Shown here in pieces: positions 59,301 through 64,000 of a stretch of 64,000 bases of DNA. Numbering within the stretch: the stretch's first letter is position 1; each line of letters starts with the position of its first letter. Under the pieces are notes generated by a model, which ran no database searches, had not been told where the DNA came from, and saw only the letters and a list, made by a program, of their open reading frames with translations. The DNA is from Protopterus annectens (taxonomy: Eukaryota; Chordata; Ceratodontiformes; Protopteridae). The DNA lies in assembly GCF_019279795.1 (NCBI RefSeq), contig NC_056733.1, forward strand, positions 1,111,749,069 to 1,111,813,068, written 5' to 3'. A program made the position numbers and the translations under genes.

Positions 59301-61441
59301 AGCATTATTAAAGGAAGGGATAGGGTTAGGGTAGGGTTCAGCATTATTAAAGGAAGGGATAGGGTTAGGGTAGGGTTCAGCATTATTAAAGGAAGGGATA
59401 GGGTTAGGGTAGGGTTCAGCATTATTAAAGGAAGGGATAGGGTTAGGGTAGGGTTCAGCATTATTAAAGGAAGGGATAGGGTTAGGGTAGGGTTCAGCAT
59501 TATTAAAGGAAGGGATAGGGTTAGGGTAGGGTTCAGCATTATTAAAGGAAGGGATAGGGTTAGGGTAGGGTTCAGCATTATTAAAGGAAGGGATAGGGTT
59601 AGGGTAGGGTTCAGCATTATTAAAGGAAGGGATAGGGTTAGGGTAGGGTTCAGCATTATTAAAGGAAGGGATAGGGTTAGGGTAGGGTTCAGCATTATTA
59701 AAGGAAGGGATAGGGTTAGGGTAGGGTTCAGCATTATTAAAGGAAGGGATAGGGTTAGGGTAGGGTTCAGCATTATTAAAGGAAGGGATAGGGTTAGGGT
59801 AGGGTTCAGCATTATTAAAGGAAGGGATAGGGTTAGGGTAGGGTTCAGCATTATTAAAGGAAGGGATAGGGTTAGGGTAGGGTTCAGCATTATTAAAGGA
59901 AGGGGTAGGGTTAGGGTAGGGTTCAGCATTATTAAAGGAAGGGATAGGGTTAGGGTAGGGTTCAGCATTATTAAAGGAAGGGATAGGGTTAGGGTAGGGT
60001 TCAGCATTATTAAAGGAAGGGATAGGGTTAGGGTAGGGTTCAGCATTATTAAAGGAAGGGATAGGGTTAGGGTAGGGTTCAGCATTATTAAAGGAAGGGA
60101 TAGGGTTAGGGTAGGGTTCAGTATTATTAAAGGATGGGTAGGGTTAGGGTAGGGTTCAGCATTATTAAAGGAAGGGATAGGGTTAGGGTAGGGTTCAGCA
60201 TTATTAAAGGAAGGGATAGGGTTAGGGTAGGGTTCATCATTATTAAAGGAAGGGGTAGGGTTAGGGTAGGGTTCAGCATTATTAAAGGAAGGGGTAGGGT
60301 TAGGGTAGGGTTCAGCATTATTAAAGGAAGGGATAGGGTTAGGGTAGGGTTCAGCATTATTAAAGGAAGGGATAGGGTTAGGGTAGGGTTCAGCATTATT
60401 AAAGGAAGGGATAGGGTTAGGGTAGGGTTCATCATTATTAAAGGAAGGTGTAGGGTTAGGGTAGGGTTCAGCATTATTAAAGGAAGGGGTAGGGTTAGGG
60501 TAGGGTTCAGCATTATTAAAGGAAGGGATAGGGTTAGGGTAGGGTTCAGCATTATTAAAGGAAGGGGTAGGGTTAGGGTAGGGTTCAGCATTATTAAAGG
60601 AAGGGATAGGGTTAGGGTAGGGTTCAGCATTATTAAAGGAAGGGGTAGGGTTAGGGTAGGGTTCCGCATTATTAAAGGAAGGGGTAGGGTTAGGGTAGGG
60701 TTCAGCATTATTAAAGGAAGGGATAGGGTTAGGGTAGGGTTCAGCATTATTAAAGGAAGGGGTAGGGTTAGGGTAGGGTTCATCATTATTAAAGGAAGGG
60801 GTAGGGTTAGGGTAGGGTTCAGCATTATTAAAGGAAGGGATATGGTTAGGGTAGGGTTCAGCATTATTAACGGAAGGGATAGGGTTAGGGTAGGGTTCAT
60901 CATTATTAAAGGAAGGGATAGGGTTAGGGTAGGGTTCCGTGTTATTAAAGGAAGGTGTAGGGTTAGGGTAGGGTTCAGCATTATTAAAGGAAGGGGTAGG
61001 GTTAGGGTAGGGTTCATCATTATTAAAGGAAGGGGTAGGGTTAGGGTAGGGTTCAGCATTATTAAAGGAAGGGATAGGGTTAGGGTAGGGTTCAGCATTA
61101 TTAAAGGAAGGGATAGGGTTAGGGTTGGATTCAGCATTATTAAAGGAAGGGATAGGGTTAGGGTAGGGTTCAGCATTATTAAAGGAAGGGATAGGGTTAG
61201 GGTAGGGTTCAGCATTATTAAAGGAAGGGATAGGGTTAGGTTAGGGTTCAGCATTATTAAAGGAAGGGATAGGGTTAGGGTAGGGTTCAGCATTATTAAA
61301 GGAAGCGATAGGGTTAGGGTAGGGTTCAGCATTATTAAAGGAAAGGGTAGGGTTAGGGTAGGGTTCAGCATTATTAAAGGAAGGGATAGGGTTAGGGTAG
61401 GGTTCCGCATTATTAAAGGAAGGGGTAGGGTTAGGGTAGGG
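50311..61441. repeat. 11.1-kb minisatellite of a 39-bp unit, about 285 copies
   Basis: A head-to-tail array fills 50311-61441. The unit on the plus strand is TTCAGCATTATTAAAGGAA followed by GGGATAGGGTTAGGGTAGGG. On the minus strand it is 13 codons, NPIPSFNNAEPYP, in frame with the flanking LINE endonuclease. Variants: loss of one G (38 bp, GTTAGGTAGGG or GGAAGGATAGGG), GGGGTAGGG in place of GGGATAGGG, TTCATCATT, and AAGGATGGG. The GGGGTAGGG variants and other changes cluster in the first ~550 bp and last ~1.2 kb. The middle is very uniform, as expected for unequal exchange or conversion. Long frames on both strands (up to 454 codons) exist because 39 is a multiple of three. Four G-runs per unit could form a G-quadruplex. 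1-base-short units break any single frame, so no long protein is expected. Confidence 0.97.
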
Positions 61442-61760
61442 AGTGAGGGACAAATGAATGGAGTCGATTATAGCTACGCCACCACCTCTTTTACTTAGGT
61501 GGTCGGATTGGAGAGATTGATAGCCGGGGGGGGAAGGAATTCGGAGTCGGTTATGTGTGGTTTTAGCCAGGTTTCAGACATGGCTACAATGTCAGGTATA
61601 TTATGATTGAGCCAGGCATGAAAGAGGGCAAGCTTATTTGCTAAGCTTTGGGCATTGATGGTGAGGAATTTAAGGTATTTACTGGTGGATTGGTTGTTGG
61701 AGCTAGGGTTGTTTGTTAGAGAAATGTTTGATCCTGGGTTGGGATGAATGTCGCCTGCTA
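61442..61760 (-). pseudogene. N-terminus and first half of the L2-like AP-endonuclease
   Basis: Minus translation reads YLCLAGDIHPNPGSN (61770-61730), KYLKFLTINAQSLANKLAL, WLNHNIPDIVAMSETWLKPH and, after a slip in a C8 run near 61527-61534, GYQSLQSDHLSKRGGGVAII then DSIHLSLTPYPNPTPSFNN. N-A-Q-S-L-x-N-K, SETWL and RGGGVAI are the standard opening blocks of L2/CR1 endonucleases, including the catalytic E. The last residues run straight into the first repeat units. Confidence 0.85.
61732..61758 (-). other. 2A-like motif in the LINE N-terminus
   Basis: AGDIHPNPGS lies just upstream of the endonuclease. Several CR1/L2-type LINEs carry a 2A-like D-V/I-E-x-N-P-G-P skipping motif or its degenerate forms at this place. 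Here E is H and the last P is S, so skipping is doubtful in this copy. Confidence 0.5.
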
Positions 61761-62060
61761 AGCAGAGGTAAGAGAGAAGGGGAATACGTTTGTAAGGATT
61801 GTGTTTGGTTAGGAATGGATGGTAGGGGGTGGGTTTGGATTTGTAGAATTTAGTAGGGATTCAGAAGAGTTTTACTTTTAAGAGAAGGATGGGGTCAGAG
61901 GGAGATAAAGAGGCAGAGATATTGTGGATGTGATTTGTGAGGTGAGGGTGTGGAGGAGGAGGTATACCCTGGTATAAGAGGACGCGTGATACACAGGAAG
62001 TAGAATGAGGATTAGGATAGATGTCGGGGGGCAAGGATTATAGTAGGAAAAGTGAGCATG
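61761..62060 (-). other. 5' part of the L2-like LINE
   Basis: Proline-rich low-motif coding texture on the minus strand (PPHPHLTNHIHNI, SPSDPILLLKVKLF, then a stop), consistent with the poorly conserved N-terminal region ahead of the endonuclease. The LINE start near 62060 is an estimate. Confidence 0.4.
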
Positions 62061-62070
62061 GTAGATGAAG

Positions 62071-62376
62071 TCAGATTAGAAATGAAAAGATTGTTGTAGT
62101 TCTGTAAACTCTCTGGTGCCACGACCTTAGTGTTAATGCCTTCTGATTAGCTAGTAAGTTCTGAAAGAAAATATCCTTTAAAGATTCCCTCAGAAATGTA
62201 TGTTTCTTCCAAGTAACTTCTCTGTAACTTGCATCAGTTTTCTTTTTTCTTGCTGGACAGAGAAATCCTATGCATTTAGTTTCACCACTTTTCCCTTTTT
62301 TTAGCTCCAATATATCCTTACATTTTTCATAACCTGGGTGTGTAAAATCTAACCACTTTCTCCTCCCAAATACCAA
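62071..62376 (-). pseudogene. L1-type ORF1 C-terminal fragment (tentative)
   Basis: A 101-codon minus frame reads HPGYEKCKDILELKKGKSGE, then CIGFLCPARKKKTDAS and a tail. The order (lengthwise, a helix then a Y/CPAKLKV-like strand) resembles the C-terminal domain of L1 ORF1 RNA-binding proteins. Only this domain is seen and the frame has an unusual C-terminus, so the call is tentative. Confidence 0.4.
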
Positions 62377-63793
<1,417 letters not shown>

Positions 63794-64000
63794 ATGGAAT
63801 ATTTTCATGGAGAAAGTAAAGAAAAGAAAGACCGTAACCCAAGGAGTCTTTATATGATCAAAGCATTTAACAGGGAAACAAAAAAGAAAATGAATGTAAA
63901 ATTTCAAACACAGATGGAAAGAGAGATTTTGGAAGGACATTTGAATTCTTTATATAAAGAAGAAAAAGTATTGGGCATTGCAAAAGTGTATGATAAAAGG
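63794..64000 (+). pseudogene. Open frame running off the window, possibly an L1-type linker
   Basis: Open frame to the last base, continuing upstream to about 63720 without a stop. The composition is lysine/glutamate-rich and helical (KEKKDRNPRSLYMIKAF, KKKMNVKFQTQMEREILEG). It could be the coiled linker between endonuclease and RT of an L1/Tx1-type ORF2, but no catalytic motif is inside the window. It could equally be a chance AT-rich frame. Confidence 0.25.

Larger units (their letters stand above)
47590..62060 (-). mobile_element. L2-like LINE expanded by an internal 11-kb minisatellite
   Basis: On the minus strand the LINE starts near 62060. It passes through the ORF N-terminus and the first half of the endonuclease (61760-61442), then the minisatellite (61441-50311), the second half of the endonuclease (50310-49950), the linker and the RT (49260-47700), and a 3' UTR to about 47590. 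Without the array it would be about 3.3 kb, a plausible length for a near-complete ORF2-bearing L2. The two endonuclease halves read on as one domain on either side of the array, which is the evidence that the array grew inside this LINE. Confidence 0.82.

Noticed and set aside
50311..61441. True telomere or interstitial telomeric repeat
   Set aside because: TTAGGG occurs once per 39-bp unit within a longer G-rich word, not as hexamer tandem. The unit is explained by the LINE coding sequence.
50311..61441. CRISPR array
   Set aside because: Repeats are directly adjacent with no unique spacers, and the DNA is vertebrate.
50304..61498. Long repetitive proteins on both strands (up to 454 codons), as candidate repeat-protein genes
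   Set aside because: The unit is 39 bp, so frames stay open by arithmetic. Units one base short interrupt any single frame repeatedly, and no start context, signal or flanking exon is present. The minus frame is simply the LINE endonuclease segment multiplied.

Overview
This window is repeat-dense vertebrate nuclear DNA with no recognisable host gene. The mix of elements fits a non-mammalian vertebrate with a large, repeat-rich genome, such as a lungfish, basal ray-finned fish, cartilaginous fish or amphibian. It holds V-SINE-type tRNA SINEs, L2- and CR1-like LINEs, an L1/Tx1-like LINE, Penelope-like elements (PLEs) with GIY-YIG remains, a hAT transposon with a BED finger, a PIF/Harbinger fossil and many MITE/foldback elements. 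The exact lineage cannot be fixed from the sequence alone.

Layout. 1-5340: non-coding, with a GTR triplet repeat, a (GT)n, a hammerhead-like PLE terminus, a LINE tail and a 31-bp tandem repeat. 5345-9335: a degraded CR1-like LINE (+) and an L2-like LINE (-). 10229-15050: a 592-bp foldback element, one or two MITEs, a CORE-SINE-like fragment and two SINEs. 15640-18990: a PLE fossil (-) next to an L1-like RT fossil (+); the latter is split by an unusual array of palindromes at 17097-17820. 19434-25854: a (CA)n, a small hairpin element, a CR1-like LINE (-) and a full-length V-SINE (-). 28985-39160: a Harbinger fossil, then a CR1-like LINE (+) whose 3' tail holds a complete 5.08-kb hAT element with perfect 8-bp target duplications, then a 55-bp tandem repeat. 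40349-44720: a PLE (-) into which two MITEs, a V-SINE, a hairpin element and a 91-bp insert have landed. 45050-47466: a second PLE (-) with an inverted partial copy at its 5' side. 47590-62060: an L2-like LINE (-) whose endonuclease reading frame has been expanded by an 11.1-kb, about 285-copy, 39-bp minisatellite. 62071-64000: L1-like scraps and a long (TA)n.

Every coding region found belongs to a mobile element and nearly all are broken, so the genes do not form a pathway. The interest lies in structure: (1) the G-rich, telomere-like minisatellite born inside a LINE endonuclease frame; (2) three small hairpin retro-inserts with the same architecture (inverted arms, a one-sided 34-36 nt extension, 12-15 bp target duplications), at least two carrying hammerhead-like boxes; (3) an alternating X-Y palindrome array; (4) four or five MITEs that share an internal core but have different terminal inverted repeats.
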